The notes below the pieces were generated by a model. It made no database searches, had not been told where the DNA came from, and saw only the letters and a list, made by a program, of their open reading frames with translations. Positions 31,193 through 31,754 of a DNA stretch of 31,754 nt are shown here, one piece after another (within the stretch, counting starts at the first letter, position 1; every line of letters begins with the position of its first letter). Position numbers and translations under genes: made by a program. This DNA is from a virus, in the IMG/VR virus record IMGVR_UViG_3300045963_000018, positions 1-31,754 of that record; one strand, given 5' to 3'.

Positions 31193-31522
31193 TCAATCCC
31201 AAAGATGGTTACGATTTCTATAGAAGTCATCTGAGAGCACATATCGAAAAGCAATTGTGTCTCTACCCATTTTAAAAATATCCACCTGTGTGTGGGGGAA
31301 TTCTTTAATTTCTTCGCGCTTCGGATTTACTATAACCGTAACCCCAATTATATTATTAAGATTATTAAATTCTTCCATTGAGGTAACATACTGCGCTCCA
31401 CAATTACCAGTAAAGTGGTAGTATGGATTATGCCTAAGTTCTCCAATGTAACTACCCCAACTAAAATTATGGGTTGGAGTCTTTTCCTTGGTAAACCCCA
31501 CTTGAATATCTTTAATAGGCAT
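31193..31522 (-). CDS. Unknown protein beside the class I amidotransferase
   Basis: The protein has 109 residues with Cys in HFTGNCGAQYVTSMEEF and a beta-rich middle (IIGVTVIVNP). No family recognised. The start ATG overlaps the amidotransferase stop by 11 bases (ATGCCTATTAA) and has GGAG seven bases upstream, so the two are co-translated. Confidence 0.7.
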   Translation of the reverse strand: MPIKDIQVGFTKEKTPTHNFSWGSYIGELRHNPYYHFTGNCGAQYVTSMEEFNNLNNIIGVTVIVNPKREEIKEFPHTQVDIFKMGRDTIAFRYVLSDDFYRNRNHLWD

Positions 31523-31754
31523 TTACAGTCTCCAAATGTTTGCTCATAAACTCTTCAATATATTTAGTACTTGGAATGTCTCGCTCCAAATATTCTGGAT
31601 GCCATTGAACAGCAAATCCATTAATTTCATTAAAGAAAATAAACTCGGGCTCCTGGTTATGATCGACCTGCTTATTCCCATCGATATAGATATTGCTACG
31701 CAATTCTTCAAGAGGAACTTCAGCAATTATCTCATGAACAACAGGTTCATTTGT
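31512..31754 (-). CDS. Class I glutamine amidotransferase, C-terminal part (cut by window edge)
   Basis: Eighty residues are visible. FAVQWHPEYL carries the His and Glu of the Cys-His-Glu triad of class I (gamma-glutamyl hydrolase / PuuD-like) amidotransferases; the Cys lies beyond the window. The frame is open to the edge at 31754. It would cleave gamma-glutamyl amides or feed ammonia to the ligases. Identification of the subfamily needs the missing N-terminus. Confidence 0.78.
   Translation of the reverse strand, partial: TNEPVVHEIIAEVPLEELRSNIYIDGNKQVDHNQEPEFIFFNEINGFAVQWHPEYLERDIPSTKYIEEFMSKHLETVNAY

Noticed and set aside
1-31754. Integrase, repressor, attachment sites, CRISPR, insertion sequences, T7-type RNA polymerase
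   Set aside because: I looked for these and saw no supporting motif or repeat in the window.

Overview
The window is part of a tailed double-stranded DNA phage genome, apparently a short-tailed (podovirus-like) phage of a Gram-negative host. The evidence is P22 gp4-like and gp10-like tail proteins, two beta-helix tailspikes, a giant ejection-type virion protein, a GH24 endolysin and a complete phage replication set. The host is not identifiable. No integrase, repressor, T7-type RNA polymerase, CRISPR array or insertion sequence is visible. Genes are packed tightly and no gene-free stretch exceeds about 120 bases.

Plus strand, 25-14857 (virion and lysis): a small Cys-containing protein; tailspike 1; a gp4-like tail accessory protein; a gp10-like tail hub; tailspike 2; a small tail-associated protein; two putative internal/ejection proteins; a 1598-residue virion protein carrying an ADP-ribosyltransferase-like domain; endolysin; a structured intergenic segment; and an Ala-rich helical protein. 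A strong hairpin terminator at 14874-14897 separates this block from the convergent minus-strand block.

Minus strand, read right to left from 31754 to 14897. (1) An amide-bond-forming island (31754-26565): class I glutamine amidotransferase (cut by the window edge), two unknown small proteins, a phiEco32-type COOH-NH2 ligase, an unknown 190-residue protein, an amidoligase, a class II glutamine amidotransferase and an ATP-grasp ligase. (2) Replication (26565-19232): zinc-ribbon protein, primase, flavin-dependent thymidylate synthase, a membrane protein, then a strong sigma70-type promoter, DnaB-like helicase, a family A DNA polymerase carried on two ORFs, single-stranded DNA-binding protein, a cytidine-deaminase-fold enzyme and a 5'-3' exonuclease. 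(3) Nucleotide and accessory metabolism (19278-14897): HNH endonuclease, metallophosphoesterase, DUF3310, MazG-like hydrolase, methyltransferase and class II ribonucleotide reductase.

The most notable points are: the amide-ligase island; the polymerase split five residues before catalytic motif A; a helicase whose N-terminal domain has no ATG/GTG/TTG start yet sits directly behind a near-consensus promoter and Shine-Dalgarno sequence; a tRNA-like fold holding the polymerase ribosome-binding site; the ADP-ribosyltransferase-like domain and a 38-residue triplicated linker in the giant virion protein; exchangeable tailspikes that share one anchor; and repeated gene junctions overlapping by exactly 11 nt.
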